Of a DNA stretch of 64,000 nt, positions 40,256 to 50,790 are shown in pieces. The number at the start of each line of letters is the position of its first letter. Position 1 is the first letter of the stretch. Below the pieces are notes generated by a model. That model worked only from the letters and a program-made list of their open reading frames with translations. It was not told the DNA's origin and ran no database searches. The DNA lies in assembly GCF_026262505.1 (NCBI RefSeq), contig NC_067203.1, forward strand, positions 3,906,001 through 3,970,000. The letters run 5' to 3'. The DNA comes from Trichomonas vaginalis G3 (taxonomy: Eukaryota > Parabasalia > Trichomonadida > Trichomonadidae). The translations under genes and the position numbers were made by a program.

Positions 40256-41890
40256 ATGACGACTAACTATTTGGTGCCAAACACTAAACCGATTAATGGA
40301 AATGTGTTTCATTCATTCGAAAAGATAAATGAAATATTCGCAAAGAATGACGGTAGAAGATATTATAGAGAACTTGAAAGTTCATGCTATGACTCTGATG
40401 CTCCATATTTTGATGATAAACAAACTCATTTAAGAATTACAAATCCGGCTCATGATGTGAACCAATTAGGTGACACATATATTAAACGCAAAGTTAAAGC
40501 AACTCTAGTTTCAAATAAAGCTTTCACATGTGATGCCGCTTTTAAATGCATGCGTTTATTCGTTGGTTACAAATCATCAAATCAAAGCTTTAAACAATTA
40601 GAAGTAGAAACCGAAAGAGGTGATGCTGGTTATCTTCAGATGGATTGTGCCCGTGAATCTTTCGCATTTGCAACATATAAACCAAAATCAGAAAGGAAAG
40701 TTAAAAAGTTTGTTCATTCGTTATATAATAATGTTCAAAAATATGATAACTCAGTATGTGGTAAATATATTGACCCTTCAGAAGTTTTCAAGAATGCAAA
40801 TGAAGAAGTTGATGTCACTTTTGATATGATTATTCCGGTAAATGATTTGTTAGCATTTCAGGCGTTCGATGATTATCCTAAATCATTTGGTGAAATCATT
40901 CTTAAATATTATGTTTTCAGGGATACTTTAGTATTTTGTCAGGTTGACCCGTTAAGAGTTGCTGATTTACAAAATTACGTTTATGAAAAGATAACTGATG
41001 AAAATTATGAAAAGATTATGAATCATGTTTATAAATATGATCGCAAATTCCAACAAATCGGACTTCCTGCCAAATTAATTACAAGCTTAGCCGCTACATC
41101 TGCTAACGCAACAGTTGATGACGTTATTATTTCTGCACAAAGATGGAAGTTTAGAGGATAAATGCATTACACCAGGATACGGTTTAATTGAAGAATCAGT
41201 TAAAGCAATACCACGTTTATTCAGTAAGGAAGATCCATCATGATTCCAGCTCAACATATTGACGTTCGTTCACTAAATGGAGGTTGCATCACTCCTGAAG
41301 GTATTAGCTCAGATTTCTCATACGCTCTTCATAATGTTACAGATGTTGTGTTAACATTTCCGAAGAATGCAATGCAAAGAACAGTTTTAGAAAATCCAAT
41401 GCTTCGAGGTCTTCAGGTCACTATAGATTCCAGAAACTTCCCCGATCAAGCGATGACCACAGTGGGTGACATATTCTTTACACGTATGCTTCAAGCTTCT
41501 GATTAGATGGAGTGAATGAATGCACAGAAGAATATGAGGACTCATTAACTAGACCACTGAATGATGATAATGGCACGCCATTAGCTAGAACATGGAAAGA
41601 CCAAACTTCATTCTTATGCACTATTCCAGTTCAACGTGATGGAGCGGGTATATTCTTGATGGATTAGAAACTTTCAATCACAAGTTACAGTACAAGTGAA
41701 AGCTTATCCAATCATTCAGGGTGAAAATGACACTTACTGTTCAAAGGTGACAAAATCCTCCTCAGGTTGGTTTACTAGGACTACGTATTGGACATGGACA
41801 CCGGACGAAGGTTTGAAATATCATCCAACAGGTACACCACCACAGTATAGAAGTTCATATGATGAAATATTGATGAATAGAAATGTTTAA
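40256..41890 (+). pseudogene. Major capsid protein gene (double jelly-roll type), broken
   Basis: The region encodes the pattern of Polinton major capsid proteins. There is an N-terminal jelly-roll with FVGYKSSNQSFKQLEVETE and VTFDMIIPVNDLLAFQAFDD, and later a second-barrel-like part with NVTDVVLTFPKNAMQ. Position beside the packaging ATPase and the small amphipathic genes agrees with the usual Polinton order. The gene is broken, with about three breaks. Start motif: TTTTTTATTTAATAATAAATG. Confidence 0.7.
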
Positions 41891-41979
41891 AATTATAAAT
41901 TTATTTTTGATTAAATGGATTTAAATTCATCCACCCTTATGAAGAATTAGCAGGAGTATATAATACATACGTAGATGAT

Positions 41980-42735
41980 ATGATTAATGAAGCATTGAGT
42001 GATAATAGAAATGCTCTATCTAAGGAAAAATTAATGAAAATTCCATATTCTGAATGTTACTTAAATTCAATCACTGCAGCAATTGGTAAACAAAATAAAG
42101 GTAAAACATTAACGATATTAAAACAAATTATCATTATTGCTAACACTTCCCCCCATTCACATGTGTTAATTTATATCAACCGTTCAGGTTCACCTTCAGA
42201 TGATACATTTGAATCTTTAAAGCATTTAATCAAAATTCCAATTATTTATTTATCACAAGAAGAAGCAGAAGATTATTTAAAAAACTTTTTAATGTATAAA
42301 GAATTATATAATACAATCAAGAAGCAAGGATTAGAGGATAAAATTATTGATAAACAACGGGATGAATTATTTGAAACACTTTCTATTTCAAATTTTGATA
42401 GAGAATTTTTGCATTCACTCATTTTTCTAGATGATGCAGTGAAATCAAAACTAATAACAAATGAGAAATCATATTTTAATCAGTTATTAACTCAATGTCG
42501 ACACATTCAGTGTTCATTCTTTATGGCTGTTCAATACTTCAAAGCATTAAGCACAAACATTAAATCAAATCTATCAACCCTTTTCAGTGGGTTTAGTCGT
42601 CAACAGTTGAACGTTATGCTTTATCAAGTGAATTTACCAATGAGCATTAATGAACTTTACACACAATATCAGCAATTAGGTGAACATGGAAAAATAATAG
42701 TTGATTTAAATAAAGGAAGTGTTAAATTTGATTAA
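41980..42735 (+). CDS. Genome-packaging ATPase (A32/HerA-FtsK type)
   Basis: Walker A is GKQNKGKT at residues 36-43 and Walker B is LIFLDD at about 147-152. The 251-residue length is that of Polinton ATPases, which drive DNA into capsids in related viruses. It lies directly after the capsid region, as in other Polintons. The frame is open and looks whole. Confidence 0.8.
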   Translation: MINEALSDNRNALSKEKLMKIPYSECYLNSITAAIGKQNKGKTLTILKQIIIIANTSPHSHVLIYINRSGSPSDDTFESLKHLIKIPIIYLSQEEAEDYLKNFLMYKELYNTIKKQGLEDKIIDKQRDELFETLSISNFDREFLHSLIFLDDAVKSKLITNEKSYFNQLLTQCRHIQCSFFMAVQYFKALSTNIKSNLSTLFSGFSRQQLNVMLYQVNLPMSINELYTQYQQLGEHGKIIVDLNKGSVKFD

Positions 42736-42775
42736 CTTTTTATAATTAATTTTTATTTTTTATTTATAATTAAAC

Positions 42776-43651
42776 ATGACTGAAATGGTAAATCTTCTAC
42801 AGGTTCCATTAAAACAAGGGACAAACAAAAAGGGTGCATATAATAGAACTATGAAAGTTCCTGATGGAATGAAAGAATTAGTTCATATTGTTGCTGGTCT
42901 TCAAAAAGATGTTAAACAAATGAGAAACGTTTTAACATTACCAGAAGCTCAAGCATATGCCAAACGTCAAGGTCCAAATTGGGAAGCACACGAAGCAGAC
43001 ATTACGGGTCCAAATGGAAAACCTGATGGTATAAATGAAGTTTTCGTTACTGATGGTCAAGGTAATATTAAAGTCATAAATGGTTATAAATTAACTATAT
43101 CTGATTATCCTAAACGTAAAGCATATAATGAACGTTATCCTATGCAATTTGATGAAAATGGAAAAGCTGTTAAACAATACATTGGAGAAGGTGAAAATGG
43201 TCCAATTAATTCATACCGTCATAATCCATATTCTTATTTCAATGAAGAATTAAATGCTATTGAAGAGGGACCGGATGGATTACCACGATATTCTAACCAG
43301 TTTGATGGTCAATATGCAAATATTAGACCTGAAATTTCAGCTAAGAAATTCTTTAAAGTTGCTTTATTCGATCCAGTTTTCGCAAATGTTAAAGATGAAC
43401 TTAAACAGCAATTCCAACCAATTATAGTAGCAAGAATTGCATCAGGTGCTTTATCTCAAGCATTCAAAGATTTAATTAAGAAACCATTATATCAGCAACG
43501 TGGTTTAACTTATGATTTAGTTAAGGAATCAGATAAAAGAAAATTTGAGAAATCAGATGATTATAAGAATGCAATTAATGAATATATTCGGTCTATTAAT
43601 TTCGATGAAACAGCTAAAAATCATCACTTCATGAACAAATACAGGGAATAA
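42776..43651 (+). CDS. Polinton protein, 291 residues, likely structural, unknown
   Basis: The N-terminus is basic, followed by a helix ([20 protein letters not shown]) and a beta-rich, Gly/Asn/Asp-rich middle ([19 protein letters not shown]), then [20 protein letters not shown] and a charged helical tail. I recognise no enzyme motif. It follows the ATPase by 40 bases and starts with the shared motif, so it belongs to the structural gene block, but the role is inferred from place only. Confidence 0.6.
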   Translation: MTEMVNLLQVPLKQGTNKKGAYNRTMKVPDGMKELVHIVAGLQKDVKQMRNVLTLPEAQAYAKRQGPNWEAHEADITGPNGKPDGINEVFVTDGQGNIKVINGYKLTISDYPKRKAYNERYPMQFDENGKAVKQYIGEGENGPINSYRHNPYSYFNEELNAIEEGPDGLPRYSNQFDGQYANIRPEISAKKFFKVALFDPVFANVKDELKQQFQPIIVARIASGALSQAFKDLIKKPLYQQRGLTYDLVKESDKRKFEKSDDYKNAINEYIRSINFDETAKNHHFMNKYRE

Positions 43652-43708
43652 TAGATTCAAAAGTTCCAGCAAAATAAAAGTTTAAATATATTTTTTTTTC
43701 GAATATAA

Positions 43709-44305
43709 ATGAGAAGACGTTTCACTAGTCAAAAGAACACTAACGCAAAAGCAGAGATTACGGTTGGTTATAACGTAAATGATGATAAATCACGAATTAT
43801 TCAAAATGTTAAAGTTAATGTTAGCCCTGAATTAACAAGGTCAGCAACTCAACCAAATTTATTAACTCGTGACTTACCGAAGAATGAAGAATGAAGAAAA
43901 CCATGAGAATGGAGACCCAATCATTTTATCTGAACCCGGTAAAGAACCTGTTGAAATTCCCACTTATCCAACATACCCCCACCTCTTTCATCAAACATCG
44001 AGAACCCATATAAAATAGACATTAATTCTGAATTAATGAAAATTTACCGTGATATAATAATTAATAATTATGATTCAATAATAAATTTAATTGATCAATC
44101 CGGTTTAATTATTTTACCTTATGAATCATTAATTCACATTATCGCCATTCTTTGTGATGTTCAAGATTCAGACGTTAAGATTCAATTTTTCATAGATGAT
44201 GAGGTTTCATGCTGCGGAACAGTTGCAAAAATAAATCCTATAAAGGATATTAGCACAATTAAGATATCAAAGAACGGAACAACAACTGAACTTCATTTAA
44301 CATAA
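43709..44305 (+). other. Short Polinton frames of unknown function
   Basis: Short open frames at 43709-43894 and 44036-44305 lie here on the plus strand. The first starts with ATATAAATG and encodes a basic peptide (MRRRFTSQKNTNAKAEIT). The second encodes an acidic beta-rich piece. Neither is recognised. Confidence 0.4.
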
Positions 44306-44371
44306 TGATATTTATAATAAAATAGTTGATGAATATAAAATATCACTTGAAAAATTCTTTGTTAAGGCTAT

Positions 44372-44851
44372 TTAATATTCAAGCATTAACATTATCGAAT
44401 AATAATCCTTTGAATCATAATCAATAATAATTGACCTTTCACCAGTTTCTATCGTTTGTTTTATTTCTTTTTGTTCCCCACTATCTGGATCGGTCATTGT
44501 AATTGTTTTTGTTATAGTATCAGCTTTATCTTTAACTTCAATCTTTTTTCCATCGGGATATTTAAACCAAAATTCCAAAAATTCGATATTGTCAATCTGT
44601 TCATATTTTAATCTATCAATTACATTTTTAATACCATCTGAAAATCTTATGAAATGGTCATTATATGGGTTTGATTGAACTAAATTTGAATGAAGTGAAA
44701 TATAACCTGTTGATGAATATGACATTGACTCATATTTTCTGAAAACACTAAAATTTATAACATGAATGAATTTCTTATTCGTTGAATTTATGAATTCTTG
44801 AGGTAATCTTATTCTAGTTTTATTTATCACTGGAAAATAACGCTTTACCAT
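44372..44851 (-). CDS. Polinton protein, about 159 residues, possible minor capsid protein
   Basis: I take the start at 44851 (MVKRYFPVINKTRI), because the shared upstream motif sits directly before it. The protein is beta-rich, with ISLHSNLVQSNPYNDHFIRF in the middle; patterns like it occur in single jelly-roll penton-type proteins, but the call is weak. It is divergent from the gene at 44871, with only 19 bases between the start codons. Confidence 0.5.
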   Translation of the reverse strand: MVKRYFPVINKTRIRLPQEFINSTNKKFIHVINFSVFRKYESMSYSSTGYISLHSNLVQSNPYNDHFIRFSDGIKNVIDRLKYEQIDNIEFLEFWFKYPDGKKIEVKDKADTITKTITMTDPDSGEQKEIKQTIETGERSIIIDYDSKDYYSIMLMLEY

Positions 44852-44872
44852 ATTTTTAATCGTAATAAAAAT
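44852..44872. promoter_or_regulatory. Overlapping divergent promoter inside the Polinton
   Basis: A 21-base near-palindrome of the form ATTTTTAATC...TAAAAAT lies between two divergent start codons and gives each strand the element's T-rich, A-rich start motif. One sequence thus serves both genes. Confidence 0.55.
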
Positions 44873-45581
44873 GTCAATTATCAATATTATTTCGAATAAT
44901 AGCTGTGAATTAAATTTAACAGTTAGCGGAATTTATAATGTTACTCTCGTTTCTGTGAGTGGTAAATTTAATCCCATTCTTTTAGACCCTTCAGATTATA
45001 TATCATTTATTAAAGATGACCATGAAAAAACGTATGATATGTATATAAATAATGTGATAGCGAAATGGGATATTAACATGATTTTAAGTTATTTAAATGA
45101 ATCATTTATCGTATGGTATGAAGAAAATTTTAAATCAAAACCTGATAAACTTTTTGAACTTGATGAAATAAATAACCTTATTAAATTCCCGCTGAAAATT
45201 AAATTTTGTACTCCTCATCTTCGTTCATTGTTGGGAATATTAAATTTTGAAAAAGATGTTGGGGATGTTTTGTATTCTGACACTGGTTCCAATTTCATTT
45301 TAATCAAATGTGATAAAGTTAATACCCCAATGAGATTTTCACATCAAACATTAGACCCTAACTCTTACCCATCAATACAAAACATTTTATCCATCAACTT
45401 AAACACATTTTCTTTATCATATCCGTTTCAATTATCCGGGAATTCATTTATTCTTCATTCAAAAGATTTATCAAATATTAAATTTAGAATAACTGACCTA
45501 TTTGATTGTGATTTAGAATTCATGAATGAAATATTATGGCAATTTCAAATAGAGAAAATAGCTGATGAGATAACAGATTAA
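44871..45581 (+). CDS. Polinton protein, 236 residues, unknown
   Basis: An Asn/Leu/Ile-rich, beta-strand-dominated protein (CELNLTVSGIYNVTLVSVSG at the start, FQLSGNSFILHSKDLSNIKF near the end). The FILHSKDL run resembles the HSNLV run of the divergent neighbour, so both may be related capsid-type folds. No motif is diagnostic. The frame is open. Confidence 0.5.
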   Translation: MSIINIISNNSCELNLTVSGIYNVTLVSVSGKFNPILLDPSDYISFIKDDHEKTYDMYINNVIAKWDINMILSYLNESFIVWYEENFKSKPDKLFELDEINNLIKFPLKIKFCTPHLRSLLGILNFEKDVGDVLYSDTGSNFILIKCDKVNTPMRFSHQTLDPNSYPSIQNILSINLNTFSLSYPFQLSGNSFILHSKDLSNIKFRITDLFDCDLEFMNEILWQFQIEKIADEITD

Positions 45582-45605
45582 ATATTTATTTTTAAATCGT
45601 AATAA

Positions 45606-46659
45606 ATGATTAAACAACAGCAACTTAAGGCGCAAAGCACCCAGGTCCTTCAGACCATTACATACGCCATATATGCATATAATTCAAAGACGGCAGAACA
45701 AACGCAAAGGTTGAAATATGGAGATTTGGAGATAGTATTGAAAAATGACCGTTTCGAATTCGTTTGCAAAGGTGGTGCAGTGATATCAAATATAAAAGAA
45801 ATTTTATTTATGAATTCAAAAATAAAAGGAATAACGGATGATATAACATCAATTCCACCAGAAGAACAGAGATATTACGCATTAAATGCATTTCCTAAAG
45901 TTTGAAGATTGGAAGATTTAATTTAAATGAGGAATTCATAGAAGGTTTCCTAAATGACATAATGAAGAAGGTGGATAAGGAATATGTGGATAGTGAGTTA
46001 AATAAGAAGGCAAATTTGGTTTATGTTGATGAAAAGATAATGAAATTAAAGAAAAGGTTGAATGGTATCATGAATGGACATTTGAGACTTTTAAAGTTAA
46101 AGCTGATACAGAATGGGTTTCAGGATGTTTAGACCTTAAAGCAGATAAAACATATGTTGATGAAAATTATGCAAAGAAGTCGGAAGTAAATGATGTGATT
46201 ACAAGCATGAAAAATGAAATACTTCAAACATTATATCCTGTTGGTTCTATTTATACATCAATGAACGCAACAAATCCATCAACAGTTTTAGGTTTTGGTA
46301 TGTGGAAGCAGATTGTAGATAAATTCTTATACTGTGCTAGATATTCAAAGCAAACAGGAGGTTCGAAGAAAATTAAAGAAGCAAACCTTCCACCGCACAC
46401 TCATACAGGAACGACAAACACAACAGGAAATCATTCACATTCAATAACAAAAGGAGGTTATATAAATCTTGCAGCGGGTTCGGATAGATGGGGAATGAAT
46501 AGATATGATATCACAACTGACCCAGTAGATTCAAGCACAGGTATTTTCTGTGGAACCTCAGGAAATCATTCACACACTTTCACAACAAATCCAACAGGCT
46601 CGGGTAAAGATTACATGCCACCATTTGTGACTGTATTCGCATGGTACCGCGTTCATTGA
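45606..46659 (+). pseudogene. Phage-tail-fibre-like adhesin gene, broken
   Basis: The 3' part encodes a classic tail-fibre/collar C-terminal domain: LYPVGSIYTSMNATNPSTVL, then GFGMWKQIVDKFLYCA, several H-x-H pairs (PPHTHTG, GNHSHS, GNHSHTF) and the end MPPFVTVFAWYRVH. Before it come shaft-like repeats with a YVDxxLxxKA pattern (YVDSELNKKANLVYVDEKI). This is the architecture of bacteriophage receptor-binding fibres. The region is broken, with about two breaks. Its 5' end shares a 32-base word with the integrase gene. Confidence 0.75.
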
Positions 46660-46846
46660 ATGTGCTTGAGCCCAGACTTTTGGGTCAAGGCTTACCGAAT
46701 GAACTAAATATATTTTATGTCTGTAATTAATTAGGTAATGAAGTAATGGATGAACTGCAGAAATAAATGTTTACGTTAAGTGACTCAAAGAGTCCGGTGA
46801 CAAAGTCTCATGTTTACGTTAATGGTTTTCAGGTTATTCAATAATT

Positions 46847-47560
46847 AATTATTTTTGAAGAACTGAAGGTGCTACCATGTTACCATGTGCTACCAGGTTA
46901 ATTAACTTCTCTGAAAAAATGAGACAACATGACATTTTGACAACAACACAGGAGGAAGGTATTTATGAATTATTTTTGAAGAACTGAAGGTGCTACCATG
47001 TTACCATGTGCTACCAGGTTAATTAACTTCTCTGAAAAAATGAGACAACATGACATTTTGACAACAACACAGGAGGAAGGTATTTATGAATTATTTTTGA
47101 AGAACTGAAGGTGCTACCATGTTACCATGTGCTACCAGGTTAATTAACTTCTCTGAAAAAGTGTGACAACATGACATTTTGACAACAACACAGGAGGAAG
47201 GCACTTATGAATTATTTTTGAAGAACTGAAGGTGCTACCATGTTACCATGTGCTACCAGGTTAATTAACTTCTCTGAAAAAATGAGACAACATGACATTT
47301 TGACAACAACACAGGAGGAAGGTATTTATGAATTATTTTTGAAGAACTGAAGGTGCTACCATTTACCATGTGCTACCAGGTTAATTAACTTCTCTGAAAA
47401 AATGAGACAACATGACATTTTGACAACAACACAGGAGGAAGGTATTTATGAATTATTTTTGAAGAACTGAAGGTGCTACCATGTTACCATGTGCTACCAG
47501 GTTAATTAACTTCTCTGAAAAAATGAGACAACATGACATTTTGACAACAACACAGGAGGA
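46847..47560 (+). repeat. Array of six 121-bp direct repeats (left)
   Basis: Copies start at steps of 121 bases (one step is 120), judged by AACTGAAGGTGCTACC at 46861, 46982, 47103, 47224, 47345 and 47465. Copies are nearly identical. Each unit contains GTGCTACCA twice and the perfect palindrome GTTAATTAAC. This looks like iterons, the protein-binding repeats of replication origins. Confidence 0.9.
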
Positions 47561-47589
47561 TTAATGCAAAAATAAATTCAAATCATACT

Positions 47590-49065
47590 TTATAAAGCTT
47601 CATTTACAGGTATTTCATCGTCAGTAAATGAATCCTCATTATCGTTTGGTTCAACCTGTTTATATAATCCTTTCATTTCTTCTTTCAAAACATAACACCA
47701 TGTTTGTTTATCGTCTATTCTTCTATGTTTCCTATCACATTTATCCTTAATGCTCATTTGAAAATTCTTGTCTTTCATGTCTGATGGTTTGCAGAATAGA
47801 GCATTTTTACACGTCATACCTGCACACAATTCATCATAATGTGTATTTATCCATACATCTAAAGGATTTGTTGATAATTCAATTAAATCTTGTTTGGCTT
47901 CAGTCATCGGTATGATTCGTACATTAAATGATGAAAGGTCGTAATTGATAAAATATGTTAAAAGGTTATCATAAAATTCCTTTGTGCATGAATTCATCAA
48001 ATTCTTGAAGTAATCAAATTGACCCTTGAATTTACCATTAACCCTTAAAACTACGTATCTTCTGTCTCCAACTTCAATTTTGACAGGGTAGACGTTATTA
48101 GTTACCAAAATGAAGTTTGCAACATTCTGAGCAGTTCTTCTGGGTTGATTCTTTTCATTAATTCTAATCTCATTATCCGTTATAATTGATTTCAAAGCGT
48201 TGAAGTTTGCAAGTCTGTCTTCACCTACATTCTTGAGTTCATTAAGTACAAGAAACATTTTATTTTCAACAACTGAATTGAAATTACCCGTTAGCTCACT
48301 TATTTCAGTAATGTTTTTACATGAATAACCGGCGAGAAGTTCAGAAATAATGTCTGTAAATCTGTTTTTACCTGTTCCCTGAAGTCCTTTCAAAATAATT
48401 GCTGTTTCATTCTTGATTCCAGGATGTTGAATCATTGATGCAATCCAGCTGAGAAGGTATTTATACACTTCATCGTTATTATCACAAATGGCTTCTTTAA
48501 TGAAATTCATAAACATCTCAATTTTTGAGTAATCAAGCTTTTCGAGAATGTTGTATTTATAACCCTGAAACGTTGAGAAAACATCTGGAGAATCAGATTT
48601 AAAGCAAACACCCTTAACAGTTAATGAAGACAATTGATTTAGTAGTACGTCCCATGCTGTTATTGTTTTACCTTCTTCTTTAAATAATTTAATCATTTTA
48701 AGTGACTCTTTCATGTTTGATTGAAGAACGAATGATATTTGATTCATTTTGTCGTGGATATTATAATCTTTCTGAATGAAGTATTTGTTTCCACAATCTA
48801 CAAAACGGATTACACGTGATAAATCCTCAATTACTTCAGAACTGTTTTTATACTGATGATTTTCAGCCTTGCGTCTAATATCTGTTATCAAAAACGAGTC
48901 ATCAAGTTTGATATCAAATGTTATTTTTGGCTTACGTAATAAAGGCAAAACATATTCATCATAATATTCCTTTTGATATAGTTTTAGAATCTTTACCAAA
49001 ACAAATGGAGAAGTCATTAAATGTGCATATCTACCACGTGCTTTTTCAAAATTATTTTTTTGCAT
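47590..49065 (-). CDS. Superfamily 3 (D5/Rep-type) helicase
   Basis: The 491-residue protein has Walker A GLQGTGKN (227-234), Walker B FLVLNELKN (271-279) and motif C FILVTNN (318-324): the SF3 helicase set found in DNA viruses and plasmids. The N-terminal 200 residues are helical and resemble the linker that joins a primase domain to the helicase in D5-like proteins. It lies directly downstream of the primase-like gene on the same strand. The frame is open. Confidence 0.85.
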   Translation of the reverse strand: MQKNNFEKARGRYAHLMTSPFVLVKILKLYQKEYYDEYVLPLLRKPKITFDIKLDDSFLITDIRRKAENHQYKNSSEVIEDLSRVIRFVDCGNKYFIQKDYNIHDKMNQISFVLQSNMKESLKMIKLFKEEGKTITAWDVLLNQLSSLTVKGVCFKSDSPDVFSTFQGYKYNILEKLDYSKIEMFMNFIKEAICDNNDEVYKYLLSWIASMIQHPGIKNETAIILKGLQGTGKNRFTDIISELLAGYSCKNITEISELTGNFNSVVENKMFLVLNELKNVGEDRLANFNALKSIITDNEIRINEKNQPRRTAQNVANFILVTNNVYPVKIEVGDRRYVVLRVNGKFKGQFDYFKNLMNSCTKEFYDNLLTYFINYDLSSFNVRIIPMTEAKQDLIELSTNPLDVWINTHYDELCAGMTCKNALFCKPSDMKDKNFQMSIKDKCDRKHRRIDDKQTWCYVLKEEMKGLYKQVEPNDNEDSFTDDEIPVNEAL

Positions 49066-49903
49066 TTTCAGTTAAACTGCAGAAGTTATAAACGTTATCG
49101 TATGCTTCATTAATCAAATGATTAGGTAACGAATTAATAGCTTGAAACAGTGTGAATAATGTAACTTCTTTTTCTAAATTCATGTTTCCACCGTCATTAT
49201 GTACTTCAAAATCACAGATGCCATCAACTATGCTCTGGGCAAGTTTATCGTCAATGTTTACATCTTTGTTTTCATTCATAATAGTCTTTATTTCTTCGTT
49301 CTTCTGTTCAACTCTTACCTTAATATTCAAATCATTTAATATATCATTCACTGTTCTGGTTAATGTTGAATCGTAACTTCCACGAATGAATGAGTATGTA
49401 TTGATTGGTTGTGTTGCATTCTTGCGAACTCTTGAATCAGCCATGACTACTAATGAACGCTTTGAATCATCCATAGAAGTCATTATATCAATATCATAAT
49501 CATTGCAGGAATAACATTTAATCATTCTGTTCGAGGTTGAATAGAAGAAATTAGTGTTGCAATAAATGTGAAGACCTCCTGAAGCGGTTTTAACGATAAC
49601 ATCTTTATCCGAAAGTTTTGATAAAATATCTTTTCTAACTGTTTCTTTAAGTTCATCATTGTATGATTTATTGATATCAACATCTATAATCGTTAAATTT
49701 GAAATTTTATTTACTAATAAAGCCATACCAGTTTTCCTTCCTCTTCCTCCATCGTGTTTGAGGTAGTTATGTAAATCAATCTTGTTTTCACCAATTCTTT
49801 CGTTGAGGGTTTTAGTTTCTGCCACAACTAATTCCTCAGCTAATGAATCAATAACTTTTTCATCAGAAACGATATAGTTGCTGTTGTTGTTTGTTGCTGT
49901 CAT
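49052..49903 (-). CDS. AEP-type primase / primase-polymerase
   Basis: The 283-residue protein carries the three signatures of archaeo-eukaryotic primases of the prim-pol type: the DxD pair in TIIDVDIN (residues 71-78), the sxH motif in TASGGLHIYC (106-115), and a third acidic motif near DIDIMTS (137-143). Such proteins make primers, and some copy DNA, next to SF3 helicases in virus and plasmid replicons. Start motif: TTTTTATTCCTATATAAATG. The frame is open. Confidence 0.8.
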   Translation of the reverse strand: MTATNNNSNYIVSDEKVIDSLAEELVVAETKTLNERIGENKIDLHNYLKHDGGRGRKTGMALLVNKISNLTIIDVDINKSYNDELKETVRKDILSKLSDKDVIVKTASGGLHIYCNTNFFYSTSNRMIKCYSCNDYDIDIMTSMDDSKRSLVVMADSRVRKNATQPINTYSFIRGSYDSTLTRTVNDILNDLNIKVRVEQKNEEIKTIMNENKDVNIDDKLAQSIVDGICDFEVHNDGGNMNLEKEVTLFTLFQAINSLPNHLINEAYDNVYNFCSLTENAKK

Positions 49904-49976
49904 TTATATAGGAATAAAAAAATAAAAATAATTTTAAAACTAACTTTATTTTTGGACTGCATCAAATTTCCAGGAC

Positions 49977-50559
49977 TGTTGTCAAAATGTCATGTTGTCA
50001 CACTTTTTCAGAGAAGTTAATTAACCTGGTAGCACATGGTAACATGGTAGCACCTTCAGTTCTTCAAAAATAATTCATAAATGCCTTCCTCCTGCTGTGT
50101 TGTCAAAATGTCATGTTGTCACACTTTTTCAGAGAAGTTAATTAACCTGGTAGCACATGGTAACATGGTAGCACCTTCAGTTCTTCAAAAATAATTCATA
50201 AATACCTTCCTCCTGTGTTGTTGTCAAAATGTCATGTTGTCTCATTTTTTCAGAGAAGTTAATTAACCTGGTAGCACATGGTAACATGGTAGCACCTTCA
50301 GTTCTTCAAAAATAATTCATAAATACCTTCCTCCTGTGTTGTTGTCAAAATGTCATGTTGTCTCATTTTTTCAGAGAAGTTAATTAACCTGGTAGCACAT
50401 GGTAACATGGTAGCACCTTCAGTTCTTCAAAAATAATTCATAAGTGCCTTCCTCCTGTGTTGTTGTCAAAATGTCATGTTGTCACACTTTTTCAGAGAAG
50501 TTAATTAACCTGGTAGCACATGGTAACATGGTAGCACCTTCAGTTCTTCAAAAATAATT
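49977..50559 (-). repeat. Array of five 121-bp direct repeats (right, inverted)
   Basis: The same unit as in the left array but in opposite orientation. CAGTTCTTC marks copies at 50057, 50178, 50299, 50420 and 50541, exactly 121 bases apart. Together with the left array it makes the cassette a large inverted structure. Confidence 0.9.
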
Positions 50560-50625
50560 AATTATTGAATAACCTAAAAACATTTACGATAAAATAACTG
50601 ATAACAAATTTTTATTTTTATATAA

Positions 50626-50790
50626 ATGGATACCCCACAAGCTCAAAATTTACCACGAATCATAACAAGGGAGGAAACGATAAAAATGATGCGAGAACTT
50701 GCTAAAAATAACAAACCACTAAAACTGAGAAAATGTGGTTATGCAGTAATGATGGAAAGAGAGATGTTGTCAAAGAAAAATAAAAATTAA
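50626..50790 (+). CDS. Short basic Polinton protein (54 residues)
   Basis: MDTPQAQNLPRIITREETIK followed by a Lys/Arg-rich tail; pI must be high. It starts with the element's shared motif (TTTTTATTTTTATATAAATG), which is the main evidence that it is a gene. It lies just outside the inner cassette and converges with the next gene. No domain is recognised. Confidence 0.5.
   Translation: MDTPQAQNLPRIITREETIKMMRELAKNNKPLKLRKCGYAVMMEREMLSKKNKN

Larger units (their letters stand above)
46831..50575. mobile_element. Inner cassette: inverted repeat arrays around primase and helicase genes
   Basis: The outer borders are inverted copies of AGGTTATTCAATAATTAATT at 46831 and 50575. Each is followed inward by an array of 121-bp repeats (six on the left, five on the right, opposite orientation). 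The two replication genes lie between. The layout resembles a replicon or mobile unit nested in the Polinton; whether it moves is not shown. Confidence 0.55.

Noticed and set aside
46847-50559. CRISPR array
   Set aside because: The repeats are 121 bp, contiguous and without unique spacers, and this is a eukaryotic context.
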